Notes: generated from the letters alone by a model not told the origin. A stretch of 64,000 nt of DNA from Phymorhynchus buccinoides (GCA_017654935.2 CM065695.1:37120431-37184430), one strand, 5' to 3'. Shown: positions 1-11,257, counted from the first letter of the stretch. Translations and numbers: made by a program.

Positions 1-127
1 AGGCACGCCTTCACACAACTAAAATAAGTTCATGTATAATTATAATTTTTTTAAACAAAGTTTATAGAAAGAAAGAAAAAAAAAGAGAAGAAAAAAAATT
101 AGTATGTCAACCCCGTGACAATCCTCA

Positions 128-1600
128 TTTTAACAATACATGGGTGCTTTTGTGGGTGCTGGGGCTCCTAGGAAATTTAAAAAAATCCTGCAAGGGTAGG
201 GGGGTCCAGGGGGACCTGGCCCAGACCCCAGCGGATAGTGCAGGGACAGTGCCCCTCCTCTGGGGGTTCCGGGGGGGGAATGCCCCCTGGAAGCTGAAGG
301 GAAACAACAGTTTCCAATGTATGCTTGCACTTTCGGGCTGACCGTGTTCGTTGCCGCTTTCACTTCTCGTCAAAATGCATCTTCTAAATTCTCATATCCA
401 GCGACGCCAACTCCAGGCAATAAAAAAAAATCCTGACACATCCTGTGACAACAAAAGGTGCTGGAAACTTCATAGACATCCAGGGACGGAACCAGCAAGT
501 CCTTAACTGTCAGGACATGCCAGGGACAACAAAATCCTGATGACGTGTCAGGACATCCTGGACAAACAAAATCCTGAACTTCAGGACATCCGTGGACAAC
601 AAAATCCTGAACTTCAGAACATCCAGGACTCTCAATGTCTGAAAATATGCTGAACTTCAGGACATCCAGGACAACAAAATCCTGAGCTTCAGAACATCCA
701 GGACAACAAACATCCTGAAACTTCGGGACATCCTGGACAAAACAAAATCCTGAGCTTGCAGAACATCCTGGACAACAAGCTATCCTGAGGACTTCAGGAC
801 ATCCAACAGGACAAAAAAAATCCTGAACTTCAGGACATCCTGGGCAAAACAAAATCATGAACTTCAGGACATCCAGGACAAACAAAATCATGAACTTCAG
901 GACATCCAGGACAGGGAGCAAAACATTCTCCGTGAAGCTGTCTGAAACAGTCCAGGACAGTCAACAGTCCGTTGAGGGGACTTCAGGATTGACGTGTGCC
1001 TGGACAACAAAATCCTGAACTTCAGAACATCCAGGACAACAAAATCCTGAACTTCAGTGACATCCAGGACAACAAAATCCTGAACTTCAGGACATCCGTG
1101 GACAACAAAATCCTGAACTTGTCTCGAACGTGCCAGGACAACAAAAGTCCTGAGACTTAATCAGAACAACAAAATCCTGTACTTCAGGATATCCTGAGGA
1201 CAACAAAATCCTGAACTTCAGGAACAACAAAATCCTGTACTTCAGGACATCCTGGACAAACAAAATCATGAACTTCAGGACATCAAGGGCAAAACAAAAT
1301 CATGAACTTCAGGACATCCAGGACAACAAAATCATGTACTTCAGGATAACAAAATCCTGAACTTCAGGACAACAAAATCCTGTACTTCAGAACATCCAGG
1401 ACAAAGAAATGCTGAACTTCAGGACATCATGGACAAAGAAATCATGAACTTCAGGACATCAAGGACAACAAAATCATGAACTTCAGAACATCATGGACAA
1501 CAAAAATCCTGAACTTCAGGACATCCAGGACAAACACATCCTGAACTTCAGGACATCCAGGACAACAAAATCATGCTATTTAGGACATCCTGAAAGAAGG
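128..1600. repeat. Irregular 32-bp minisatellite, copy A
   Basis: From about 500 to 1590 the sequence is a tandem array of a 32-bp unit built around ACATCCAGGACAACAAAATC and CTGAACTTC. Copies here are disturbed by many one- to three-base changes; the equivalent array in copy B (13092-14010) is far more regular. The preceding 128-370 is non-coding with G-rich runs. Open frames across the array (for example 370-921 minus) are a by-product of the repeat and not genes. Confidence 0.85.
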
Positions 1601-1954
1601 AGCATCCATGTACATACCCTGGGAAAGTTTGATGAAAGCCAATTGGATATGTGTTAATGTATCAGAGTCTGTGCATATTTAAGAACACTTCCATGCGGAA
1701 ACCTGTTTGCAATCCACAAATAAAATAAAAGTAAGAAATAAGCGGACAGGATATGATGATGGGTTTCCGCGTGTATGTGCACACTCCATATTTCTTACTT
1801 TCATTTTTTTTGTTTTTTACGGATTGCAGACGGGTTTCTGTACGGAAGTTTTTGTAAACTTGCACACAGCCTTAGATTCATAGTAAACTTCACTAATGAG
1901 ACGTCTGGGCACTCTTACACCCTTAGAAGAGAACATCGCCCTCTAGCTCCATGA

Positions 1955-2610
1955 CTCAGAGCTACCAGGGAGGGGGTCTATGAAGTACTAACATTCTAAA
2001 GGACCCTCTAAAAGAATAATCAGGGGTCCCAGGGATGCACTAGACAAATTCTTTTTAGCATCCGCAATGCCACTGGGACCCTTTATCACTCCTCTAGGAC
2101 TCTCTAAACTGTAAGTGAAGGAGTCCCTGGGACCCCTTGCTTTGCGGGACGATTGGGAGCCCTGATGACTAAGCCATTTTTACCGCTAGTGAGGGTAGTT
2201 GTTTGGTAGACCTCATACGTGGTTGCTGAATCAGGATGTACTGGACTCTGCAGTCAAACTGACTCATTAAGTGAAGGAGTCCCTGGGACCTCTTGTTTTG
2301 CGGGACGATTGGGAGCCCTGCTGACTAAGCCATTTTTACCGCTAGTGAGGGTAGTTGTTTGGTAGATGGGGGGGGTGGGGGGGGGGGCCTCATACGTTGG
2401 TTGCTGAATCAGGAGGTACTGACCTCGCAGTCAAACTGATCATTAAAGGACGAGTCCCTGGGAGGACCCCTTGTTTTTGCGGACGATTGGGAGCCCTGCT
2501 GACTAAGCCATTTTTACCGCTAGTGAGGGTAGTTGTTTGGTAGACCTCATACGTGGTTGCTGAATCAGGATGTACTGGACTCTGCAGTCAAACTGACTCA
2601 TTAGGAGGCT
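1955..2610. repeat. CAGGGCTCCC-family MITE with tandemly amplified right end
   Basis: The first part (about 1955-2166) is a member of the 200-230 bp palindromic element family seen at 47334, 52617 and 61757. Its right end, the GGGACGATTGGGAGCCCTG terminus, plus about 100 bp of flank (starting CTGACTAAGCC) is repeated about three times with a period near 160 bp, at about 2113, 2270 and 2443. A G-rich expansion lies at 2367-2387. Copy B has the same structure at 14380-14975. Confidence 0.7.
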
Positions 2611-2617
2611 TATTTAA

Positions 2618-2859
2618 CCCTTTCAACGCTAGCTATTCCTCAGCCAAAATTTACCATTAAACTTACCCGGGTAGAGAAAATATTTCGTCTGCAATATTGG
2701 GAATTCCACAGTAAAATGCATAAAATAGGGCACATCCTTACCTCTCCACAACTAAGAAGATACGGTCACTGGATACCAGATCCTCATTTGATGCCTTTTC
2801 AGTGACATGGGTGTTAAATGATTGTAGTGCCAAGAGGCAACAATGGCAATGAAAGGGTC
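2618..2859. mobile_element. Degenerate piggyBac-like MITE, copy A
   Basis: A left TTAA at 2614-2617 is followed by CCCTTTCAACGC, and the right side carries a matching GAAAGGG before TTAA at 2860-2863. The interior resembles the better preserved element at 3197-3440 (TAGAGAA.. and AGTGACAT.GGT motifs). Terminal repeats are decayed. Confidence 0.55.
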
Positions 2860-3196
2860 TTAACGTGCAGTGTCTTCTGTTGCGGGCTGTCTCCTCACAA
2901 TCTCACATTGCTTGCTCCTTAATCACACGGCTTAATTACTCTTTGCTTGCTCCCTGCAAGCATGTGAACCTGGCCTTGTGCTGTCCAGGCTCAGAGTGAG
3001 CAGGCAGATGTAATACCCCTGAAAGGTCCATGGGAGTTGCTCATACCTAAACCATAACAACAGCAGCAGCAGCAATGGCAAAATCGACAAGTCACAACAA
3101 CTAAAGTAAACCAAACAACAACAAAAAATTGTGATGGCACCCATTCCACCCACACTGGATCATCACAAATGGCAATTCTTCATAAATCCACTTTAA

Positions 3197-3440
3197 CCCT
3201 TTCACCGCCAGCCATTTGTCAGCCAAATATTTCCATTAAAATTTACCTGGGTAGAGAACAAAATCCATCTGCAGAAATTGGGGATTCTTCTGTAAAATAT
3301 ATAAAACTAAGGTCTATACCTTACTTCCCAAAAACTAAGACAATAGGGTCTTTGGATAATAGACCCCAATTTGATGCCTTTTAGTGACATAGGTATTATA
3401 ATCACTGTGGTGCTAAAATGCGACATTGGCGGTGAAAGGG
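3197..3440. mobile_element. piggyBac-like MITE with TTAA target site, copy A
   Basis: CCCTTTCACCGCCA at the left end is matched exactly by TGGCGGTGAAAGGG at the right end, and both ends abut TTAA (3193-3196 and 3441-3444). TTAA targets with CCC-starting ends are the hallmark of the piggyBac superfamily. There is no coding capacity in 244 bp, so it must be non-autonomous. It sits about 60 bp beyond the stop codon of the minus-strand 756-codon gene, so it may be transcribed in its 3' UTR. Confidence 0.8.
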
Positions 3441-3502
3441 TTAAATAAGCAAAAGAAGCTCAAACACAAACACAATTATATAGATCTTCATATAGATAAA
3501 AT

Positions 3503-5773
3503 CTATATCCCATCTTTCTCCTCTGACTTTTCAAATTCATCCATGTCCGCCTGGAGAACGTCCTTGAACCTGACCAGGTCTTTGAGGGGTTCAGGAAGGG
3601 GCAGGGCATCGATCCTCTCTGACCGTCCTGGCCGACAGCCCACGCTGTGAGACACTGCTAACCGCGCCAGGTGTTCTAGTCGGGAAGGTGTGGCAGCAGC
3701 CTCCTCTATGTATCTGGAACCAGTTTCCCAAACCGGATCCCCATCCAGGTCTTGCCGTACACAGGAAGCCTCTTGAACTTGCCTCAATTTTTGGTGAGTG
3801 AAAGCTCCACAGGCCAGCATCAGCTTGACAATGCGCAGCCTGCCAGATTCTATGGCTTCCAGCAAGGGGCAGTGGTGTACAAAATCGTCAATATCATAGA
3901 GGCTATCCACCACAAAGGGCATGTGTCTCTGAACTGTGGATAGACCTGACAAGATCATTAAACAAATTAGCTTAATCAAGATCAACCTTTCTTCCGAACA
4001 CACATCATCTGAAACATAAACAGCTTCAAACAGCAAGGACCACTGTTCAGTCTGTACCCCATTGAAATTGGCACCAAAACCTGGATCCACACGTTTCATT
4101 AGCAACTTGGCAAGATCCACCTGGTTGTGCTGAACAGCATACTTCAGACTCTCCTGAAGAGTGGCCAGATCAGTGCACCTTGGCAGCAGCTCCTTGACAA
4201 CTACAGGATCTGGTCGAAAACGAGCCATTTTAAGGATGTTGTTCAGCACAGTCGGATTGTCACATCGTTGATGGTGCTCTTGAATGTAAGTCTCGTTACG
4301 GTTTTGCAGAACAAGAGCCCAGTCCAACAGACCTTGACCCTCATACACCTTGGCAAAAGGGTCAGAAATAAACTCTTTAAAATCGAAACGAATTAGAGAG
4401 TATCGCACATTTTCATCATTCAAAGGAACCATTTTCAAAAGTGCAGCACCAACAGCATAAGCCTTTAGCTTGGAAGCCTTGTTTGCAGTTTGTATAAAGG
4501 TCCTGGCTTTCAGATTCAGACTGGACTGTGTGCTGACCAAGGTTTCCACCAATGGCCAGTCTTCAGTGACCACAGCCAGGGCAAATGTCAGGTGGATGTG
4601 ATTGCTGTCCAGGCACCATTGCTTCATAGTGGACATACTCGTCATCCACTGCTCCTCTCCCATGCCCTCAAAGTCTGAGGCCTTCAGAGTCTTCTCCAGG
4701 TCCACTTGACTGCCTTTGATGAGATGTTCTAAAGCCGGAGCAATGCCAGGACATGTGGAGCAATCAAACAGCATTTTGACCATCACCCTCTCCACTATTT
4801 CAAACAGTTTCACAGACCATATGTCGTGCTGTCTACATACTGATGAAACAGAGAACAGCATATCCCACTGTTTGTTGTCAATGATAATGTTCAGAAGAAG
4901 CAGGAATACAGAGAAATATGTGTACATAAAGTAATCCATTTTCTTCTCACAAAGACTGGAAATTAAGCCTAACCTTTTCCCTCTTACTACAGAGAAGCAG
5001 GCAAAGGCAAAATCTTCCCTTCCTGATTGACTCAAGTCGATTTCAGAATGATCAAGCCTTGCAGTGCACATTGCTATAAAACAGTCAGCGCAGTCTGATC
5101 TCACGCACTCCTCAATGGCCTCTCTGAATAGTCTGCTCTTGTAAGTTGTGTCAGAACAAGCGTTGAACTGTTCAACGTAGGCGTTCATGCTGAAATATGA
5201 AGCAAAAACATGCAGAGCAAGACTTTTCTCTCCCTGGATATACAAACTGTTATACAGCCAATTGAGCTTGTCACAGCCCCCATCCTCCTTTCTCTGCTGA
5301 TGGATGAACGTTTTGAAGACATGCCTACTTCGCGGACAATCCCCCATCAGCTGACCCAGAGCTTGTCCATCCTTCAGCTGAACCGCAAAGTTGAAGGCTT
5401 CCACCAGTCCCGAGTCACTGACCACATCTTTCTGCAGAAGGTACTGAGTGACGTCTCCAAGGCGATATTTGAGGGATGCCTTCAACAGCAGGCCTCTCAC
5501 GCCTCCAGGAACGCCGCTGGCAGGACCCAGGTCCAGTTTGTCAGAATCCTGCAGCAATTCAAGAAGCACCAGCCTCTGTTGGTCACAAGAAGCCACAGCG
5601 CCGTCAACCACTCGCTCCAGCTGCCTCAAACTCAGCCCTTCCTTCACCAGAGCCAACACCAGCATCCAATCGCTGGTTCTTATCGCCCTGCTCAGGTCCA
5701 ATTCCATCCTGTCTAAGTCTTTGCTCACTTCTAGCATGTCCACAGCAAACGGTTTGCTTTCTTGTTGCAGCAT
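3503..5773 (-). CDS. SOCS-box protein with ankyrin-like helices (ASB-like), copy A
   Basis: An uninterrupted 756-codon frame on the minus strand, with no intron. I do not recognise a named orthologue. The C-terminus (about residues 695-737) fits a SOCS box: LEHLARLAVSHSVG resembles the Elongin B/C-binding helix, and LPLP at 724-727 followed by LKDLVRF fits a Cullin5 box. About residues 633-662 look like an ankyrin repeat (PLLEAIESGRLRIVKLMLACGA), and much of the upstream protein is similar helical hairpins with weak ankyrin character. From family knowledge, such proteins are substrate receptors of Cullin-RING ubiquitin ligases; the substrate here is unknown. The start at MLQQESK is the first in-frame ATG, but the frame stays open 23 codons further upstream to a TGA with a Cys-rich stretch, so an upstream exon is possible. 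No signal peptide; a hydrophobic patch near residues 290-300 is short and probably helix core. Confidence 0.85.
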   Translation of the reverse strand: MLQQESKPFAVDMLEVSKDLDRMELDLSRAIRTSDWMLVLALVKEGLSLRQLERVVDGAVASCDQQRLVLLELLQDSDKLDLGPASGVPGGVRGLLLKASLKYRLGDVTQYLLQKDVVSDSGLVEAFNFAVQLKDGQALGQLMGDCPRSRHVFKTFIHQQRKEDGGCDKLNWLYNSLYIQGEKSLALHVFASYFSMNAYVEQFNACSDTTYKSRLFREAIEECVRSDCADCFIAMCTARLDHSEIDLSQSGREDFAFACFSVVRGKRLGLISSLCEKKMDYFMYTYFSVFLLLLNIIIDNKQWDMLFSVSSVCRQHDIWSVKLFEIVERVMVKMLFDCSTCPGIAPALEHLIKGSQVDLEKTLKASDFEGMGEEQWMTSMSTMKQWCLDSNHIHLTFALAVVTEDWPLVETLVSTQSSLNLKARTFIQTANKASKLKAYAVGAALLKMVPLNDENVRYSLIRFDFKEFISDPFAKVYEGQGLLDWALVLQNRNETYIQEHHQRCDNPTVLNNILKMARFRPDPVVVKELLPRCTDLATLQESLKYAVQHNQVDLAKLLMKRVDPGFGANFNGVQTEQWSLLFEAVYVSDDVCSEERLILIKLICLMILSGLSTVQRHMPFVVDSLYDIDDFVHHCPLLEAIESGRLRIVKLMLACGAFTHQKLRQVQEASCVRQDLDGDPVWETGSRYIEEAAATPSRLEHLARLAVSHSVGCRPGRSERIDALPLPEPLKDLVRFKDVLQADMDEFEKSEEKDGI

Positions 5774-6545
5774 GTTGCATTCCTCGCATTTGGCAAAACA
5801 GCAAAAGACCTTGCTACAGACTTGCTCTCGGCTCCATTCAGTGTTGATTCTTTTTCATGTTTTTGTTGTTGTTCAGGAAATCGATTCTTTTTAAACTGGA
5901 ATAGATATGAAAAACCACAAATCATTTTCTTAAAGCCCCCTAAACTGGTCACAATTGCATTAAATTTGTATCATAAACTCTCTCTCCCTCTCTCTGTAGT
6001 GTGTTGAAGATATTGATATAGCAGTACACCAACTTCAAAATGGAAAGGCATATAAAATACGATTTTTTTAAAATTTTATCAGACCCTGGGACTGACATGT
6101 CAATATATTTTCAGTATTTTTCGTTTTACAATCAGTATTTTACTGATAATTACCAGTAAACGTCTGATCACTATGTATGTGTGCAAAGTTTCTTGAATGT
6201 TAATTTTTTTTTTTCCACACAAGAATGATGCCAGAACAGTTTCTTCTTCAGCACATGATCTGAAAAATAATGTCTTAAAAAAACATTCATTATTTTTCTT
6301 GTATGTAATCAAACAATAAATTACACCAAAATAACATTTTCTTTCTTTCTGTTGATATCAAATCCAATATTATTGCTAAAAAAAATTCTTTTTAACACAC
6401 ATAGATTGTCACCTGAAACATCCGTAAAACAAAGAGCGCAATTCAAACTGTTTATTAATAGTTCTATACAATAATCAGTGCCGATCATCCAGGCGGTCTA
6501 AGTACTTATGATATCACAATATCAGTTTCTATCTGTATTACCAGT

Positions 6546-6690
6546 CAGAGCTCCCAGGGACCCCCATTTGGGGCGTCTATGAAGCACCTAAAATTATAAA
6601 GGACCCGCTATAAGAATGTGCAGAAAAATTCTTTTTAGCATTCACAATGCAACACTGGGACCCTCTATCTCCCCCTCACGGACAGAGATG
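6546..6690 (+). mobile_element. Truncated CAGGGCTCCC-family MITE, copy A
   Basis: The left half matches the family members at 47334 and 61757 (start AGAGCTCCCAGGGACCCCC, then the TCTATGAAGCA and GGGACCCTCTATC motifs), but the right terminus is missing. The same truncated copy is at 18886-19020. Confidence 0.6.
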
Positions 6691-6735
6691 TGAATGTATT
6701 ATTAATGACATAATTACGTTTGCCAACATAGCTAG

Positions 6736-6905
6736 GTTTCCCAAGTCTGCCCCACTCCCCTCCTCACCACCTACCACCCCCTCCTCACCCCCACCCCCTC
6801 CTGCACCAAAACAAAAAATTTTGGTAGGCGATGCGCTTGCGGCGACGCTCTCTACCAGCTGGGAGAGCAGCCCGACTTTCACAGAGATAAGTCTCTATGA
6901 TATGA
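6736..6905 (+). repeat. 3' part of a tRNA-derived SINE, copy A
   Basis: The segment runs GGTTTCCCAAGTCTGCCCC, then a C-rich stretch, TAGGCGATGCGCTTGCGGCG, GGGAGAGCAGC, then TCACAGAGATAAGTCTCT. It corresponds in reverse complement to 48640-48790, where a longer copy still has a tRNA-like head. The copy B equivalent is 19070-19200. Confidence 0.6.
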
Positions 6906-7736
6906 CTATTCCAAATCAAATGCACATAAGCCTGATGATTTATCCAAGTTATAGGCCTAAGCATCAAAATCTTCACGAATTCGTTGAGAATGCTGAAACT
7001 GTGAAAGAAAGAAGAGGAGAAAACCACGTGGAAGTGGGTGCACGTTTTCAGCCGTGCCGCAAAACTTACAAAACTCAAAACTATCCGCGCTGTTTCTTCT
7101 GATGAGTCAGTCACTGATGAAATCGGATTATTCACACTTCGATATAAAATTTAATTCTTTTTGAACTACTACACAAATCAATACACTTACCAATCAGTCC
7201 AGAATTGAACTTAATTAAATTGGGCATCAATTTAAAACACTCCGCTTCGCGCACTTCTTCCCAGCTGATCAGGAACTTTCCCGGATGTGGAGCCAATGAC
7301 CTACTTTTAGTTCTATGGGTAAAGCCACCGACATGAAGAGAAAAATGTCTTTACACCCAAACCTGGCCAAAGACTTCTGAATCTGAATCTGGCTACGCTG
7401 AGCTGTCCCACTGGACACTTATACAGCGCTGTGCGATGCGACAGAAAGAAAAATAAACCAAACTAAAATCAACACAAAAACAAAGGAAACTAAAAATAGA
7501 AGTCTCCCCAGCGTTTCATGGCTCAGGTCAGGCCAATACGGCTACCGTAGCGGCCCCTGGGGACGTACCCCGACCGGCACAGCCCAACCAATAGGCCTGT
7601 AGTTATTACGTGTGTCACTCTGTATGTGCAGTGTGTATGTGTGTGTGAAAGGTGCACTATGTTTGGTTATTTCAGTGGAAGCATACATTTGTGACCACAT
7701 ACCGCTCAAGGTTATCTGGAAAGACAGGAACATTTG

Positions 7737-7905
7737 CAGCAGAATACGCATGCGAGTCCTGGACATTGACAGCTGACCTACAGAGAAGGATCCAAGCAGT
7801 GGAAATGAGATGCTACAGAAGACTCCTAGGCATCTCATATCTGGACCACATCACTAACGAAGACATACTAAGGACCATCAAACAAGCCACAGACCATTAC
7901 CAATG
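7737..7905 (+). pseudogene. LINE reverse-transcriptase C-terminal fragment, copy A
   Basis: A short open stretch reads ESWTLTADLQRRIQAVEMRC followed by YRRLLGISYLDHITNEDI. This is the conserved segment just C-terminal of the reverse transcriptase in many invertebrate non-LTR retrotransposons. No catalytic (F/Y)xDD motif is present within the fragment, so it is a 5'-truncated dead copy. In copy B (20027-20190) the same frame is closed by a TGA, showing it is not under coding constraint. Confidence 0.75.
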
Positions 7906-7999
7906 GTGTGGTAACAAAAAATATGCTTCCATTTCAGTGGTGGTCAAGAAAGAGTAGATGTCTTATCTGTTTATTTCACGTGTATTTGTGGGTGTACCA

Positions 8000-8136
8000 G
8001 TACAGTGTCTCAGAGAGAGTAGAGAGATGAGAGAGAGAGGGATTTGAGAGAGAGAGAGAGAGAGGAGAGATGAGAGAGAGAGAGAGGAGAGAGAGAGATC
8101 GAGAGAGAGAGAGGAGGGGGGAGAGAGAGTGCGGGG
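8000..8136. repeat. Interrupted GA microsatellite, copy A
   Basis: About 130 bp of AG dinucleotides with many interruptions. The same locus in copy B (20294-21009) is about 716 bp and almost pure, so this tract is very unstable or badly resolved in one copy. Confidence 0.9.
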
Positions 8137-8665
8137 GGATGAAATTAAAAGTTTAGTCCAAACGCACCAACAAAAAGCATGTCTGTGGTATTTGAGCCTT
8201 GCAGCTTTATTACATTACCTAATACAGGTTTAACACATGTATACATGCATCATACAATAATATATATATATATATAGGCCTATGCCACAACACTATATTT
8301 ACAATGCGCTGCAATCTTGTGCCGTTGTACTAGTAGTGCTGACATCTACTGAGAATAATGTAACACTTGGTTTCGTTTTAATATGACTAAAACTTTCATA
8401 CTTTTCTCTGGAAAAAACACAAAAACTGGAGCCACTGGAACCTTTGCTTAATTTTTTACATAATAGTAATAATAATAATTTTGTTTCATACAACACTCTA
8501 AAATCCATACAGTAGTATGCTCAATGCACTTTACAAAAGCAACATTAAAACATGCATTAACATCAGCGGTTTTCTTGTGTTGTTGTCGTTGGGCCTGTTT
8601 TGTGCCTTTTTTTTTTGTTTGTTGTTTGTTTTTTGTTTGGTCAATGCTTTTTTGTTTGTGGCTCA

Positions 8666-9049
8666 AGCCACAAACCTATAACTCACTTTGTCGGGTCTGG
8701 TCGGTCTGGCGGTCCAAAATTGTCGCACATTTTGACAAAATTGTCGCACTTCAAATCGAGGCTGCACGTCAAATTGAGGCCCAACTCTTTAAAATGATGT
8801 ATTTTAAAAGCGTACAAAAATAATAAACATACGTAATACAGACACTACAACAGACACGACGAGTATGCGATGCTTCTTTCGATGAGCATAAGTAGGATAG
8901 AATAGTTTTAAATGTTTTCCAGAGCAGCCTCAATTTTGAAGTGCAGCCTCGATTTGAAGTGCGACCATTTTGTAGCCTCGATTTCAAGTGCGACAATTTT
9001 TGGACCGACAGACCGACAGACCGACAAAGTGAGTTATAGGTTTGTGGCT
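8666..9049. mobile_element. Foldback-type inverted-repeat element, copy A
   Basis: The left end AGCCACAAACCTATAACTCA is mirrored exactly at the right end (TGAGTTATAGGTTTGTGGCT). The arms extend inward with TTTGTCGG, AAAATTGTCGCAC and TCGAGGCTGCA motifs for about 100 bp. The base before the left end also forms a small palindrome (GTTTGTGGCT CA AGCCACAAAC). The spacer is short here but 323 bp longer in copy B. Confidence 0.7.
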
Positions 9050-9409
9050 AACAAAAGGGACAATTTGAGAAGTTCATCGTAATGGTGTGTGTGTGTGTGT
9101 GTGTGTGTGTGGTAGCGTCTGTGTAACGTTTTGGCATGCACATGTGCCCATGTGTTAATATGTGTGCTTTTTTTCTTTTGCTCGGACTGAGGCGAAAATT
9201 GTAATATTAAAAGTGCTTGTGCTTGGATACATCCAATACATACTCCCTGATATCAGCTTTGTGACCCAAAGTAAACTGATCTGAGATCATTTGCAGCTTG
9301 CACACTATCGCTGTATCAAAACTTAAAAGTCCAAACTGAACGCACTGACAAGCACACTATGGTGAGTACACATTCACTGGCACTCATACACACACATACA
9401 TGTACACAC

Positions 9410-9598
9410 CAGGCATGTTAGTGAGGGCAAAGTGGTTTTCAAGGAAAATGTCCGGGGGTCCAGGGGGCCGAAGAAAATTCAATTAAATGAGAGTGATATT
9501 TTCACTTTTTCATGCCATTTCCAATGCATTTTTATAATTATTTTGTTTCAAACTGTTTCGCGGATTTTTCGCGATTCGCTGGAGGTCTACCATGCCTG
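9410..9598. mobile_element. hAT-like MITE with CAGGCATG ends, copy A
   Basis: Starts CAGGCATGTTAG and ends CTACCATGCCTG, a 12-bp terminal inverted repeat with one mismatch. Both ends sit in AC-rich DNA, consistent with an ACACAC target duplication. The interior has GGTCCAGGGGG and an AT-rich part, with no coding potential. The copy B equivalent is 22576-22758. Confidence 0.6.
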
Positions 9599-9717
9599 AC
9601 ACACACACACACACTGAGAGTTTTGCACACAGTAAGATATTGGTCTTATGCACCGCATTTTTTCTGACTATAAGGCGCACCTGATTACAAGAAAGCACAC
9701 CCCACAACAGCTTACAA

Positions 9718-9850
9718 GCTTCTTCAGTTCTGCGTTCCCAGGCCATATGGCTATAATGGGTAAGGTACATATGTGTCCGGCCCAAGGTTCAGTTTTCACT
9801 GGTCTCCCTGTTGTGCACAGCCGACATATTCCGATTTCAGAGTACCTTTC
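9718..9850 (-). repeat. SINE-like repeat with GAA tail, copy A, first insertion
   Basis: On the minus strand the sequence reads toward GGCCTGGGAACGCAGAA with a GAA-type tail. The body contains the reverse complements of GGTAAGGTACATATGTGTCC and TTTTCACTGGTCTCCC. The same family is at 10440, 22866, 23570, 47590 and 49955. Confidence 0.65.
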
Positions 9851-10439
9851 CTTCTTGTGCATAAAATATGGCACTTAAGTGTAAGAAGAGTGAACAAATA
9901 TATTCTAAACTGTCCACTTATTCACTCTTGCTTCATTCTTCACTTTTGAGACACATCATATTTTTGTTTATTTATTTACTTGTGTGATTGCTAATAAATT
10001 CTTTCCAAAAGATCTTTTTCAGCGCAAAACACTAAATCAGAAGAAAACAAATGTTGTTACTGATACTTCTTCCTTATATGTAGTTATGATCGTTTTTGTT
10101 TTCCATAATTCATTTTGTTTTCAAAAGAAATCACAGCATAAATGAACACAGAAACAACCAACCATCAAAAAGTGTTAATTTAAAATTTTAAAAAGCAGCA
10201 TATACTTGGTGTATAGAAATAGCGGAAACACAATAAACGAAAGACAAACAACAGTCATCATCAAAATCCTGGCAGCTTATGTCCACAAATTATTCTTCTT
10301 CTGTGTTCCCAATCAATCAATCAATATTTTTATTGTCCAGTTATTTTTACAGTAAATTCTTTTTGCAGCAATAAAACAAAACAACACAATAAAGCAACAC
10401 AAGACATAGTATGTAGTCTTTTTTTTTTAAGACAAAACA

Positions 10440-10770
10440 AATGGCTATAATGGGTAAGGTACATATGTGTCCGGTTTTTCAGTTTTCATTGGTCTCCCCG
10501 CTGCGTATAGCCGACACTTTCTGATTTCGGAGGAGTTCAAAGGAAAATACACTTATTTGGAAGATGCTTTTTTTTAAAGGCAGGAGAATGGGGACCAATA
10601 AGTCAGAAAGATAGTAGATATAGATGATAGAAAGCAAAGGGAAAAAGGCAGAGTCAAAGAGACTGGCAGATTAGAGGAGGTTACAATCACAGAACTTCCA
10701 GAAGGAGGGAGAACTATTTTTTACAGTATCCCCATGGGGAGTGTCCACAAATAAATTACAAAGTTGAAAC
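10440..10770 (-). repeat. SINE-like repeat, copy A, second insertion (longer body)
   Basis: Same family as 9718-9850 but lacking the GAA tail and extending further into the body (GGCAGGAGAATGGG, AGTCAGAAAGATAGTAG, GGCAGATTAGAGGAGG, CAGAACTTCCAGAAGG). Just upstream (10309-10375) is an AATCAATCAATATTTTTATT segment that looks like another short-element tail. Confidence 0.6.
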
Positions 10771-11257
10771 ATCTAATTTCAGCTTACCTAAAATGAATGA
10801 GGTCAATACACTCTCACAGGCACAGTGTAACACTTCACACATAAATGAAGTTCAACTATTGAGGTTTTGAAATAGAAGCTGCCCCTTTTCAATTTCAATT
10901 ATGAAAAAAAAAGATCCAGTCAGGAAAGGTGTTTAAGGTTTAAACATGTAAATCACGCATTATGACCAAACAATGCAAGAACATTATAAAACAAACTTTT
11001 AGGAAGAGGAAACAAAGCAGAAACGTTACTGACTGACTTTTACTGTATGTTACAGCCATTGACATTATCTATATACGTAAAGAGTGCAGGTTAAAATTTA
11101 AAATAATAATAAGCAAAGACTTAAAGAAAAACATTTGTAAGAAATCAGGAACCAACCATTCTGTCAATTTGTTTTACAATTATTAATTCAATGGTTTACG
11201 GTATGCTGATTTGCGCTCACAGACACTGAAACGCACATTAAACATGAAAATTCAGTT
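10771..11257. other. AT-rich non-coding DNA, nothing recognised
   Basis: No convincing frame, RNA or terminal repeat is visible here. It is repeated at 23880-24369 as part of copy B. The same holds for 9851-10308. Confidence 0.6.

Larger units (their letters stand above)
1..11257. repeat. Copy A of an 11-12 kb near-identical direct duplication
   Basis: Base 1 onward matches base 12671 onward in the same orientation, and the match holds through the 756-codon gene, all flanking repeats and the terminal bases before the N gap. The coding part is almost unchanged. Non-coding parts differ mainly by small insertions and deletions, a 323-bp indel and microsatellite length. The match is still running when it meets the N run at 11258, and the window starts inside it, so neither true end of copy A is visible. 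It could be a real tandem duplication or two haplotypes placed side by side by the assembler. I favour the latter because of the gap placement. Confidence 0.9.

Noticed and set aside
370..921. 183-codon minus-strand frame with CPGCPEVQDF-like repeats
   Set aside because: Translation of the 32-bp minisatellite; copy B shows different frames over the same array.
5210..5894. Plus-strand frames of 120-168 codons opposite the SOCS-box gene
   Set aside because: Antisense shadows of the long minus-strand gene; no domain, and present only because the true frame is constrained.
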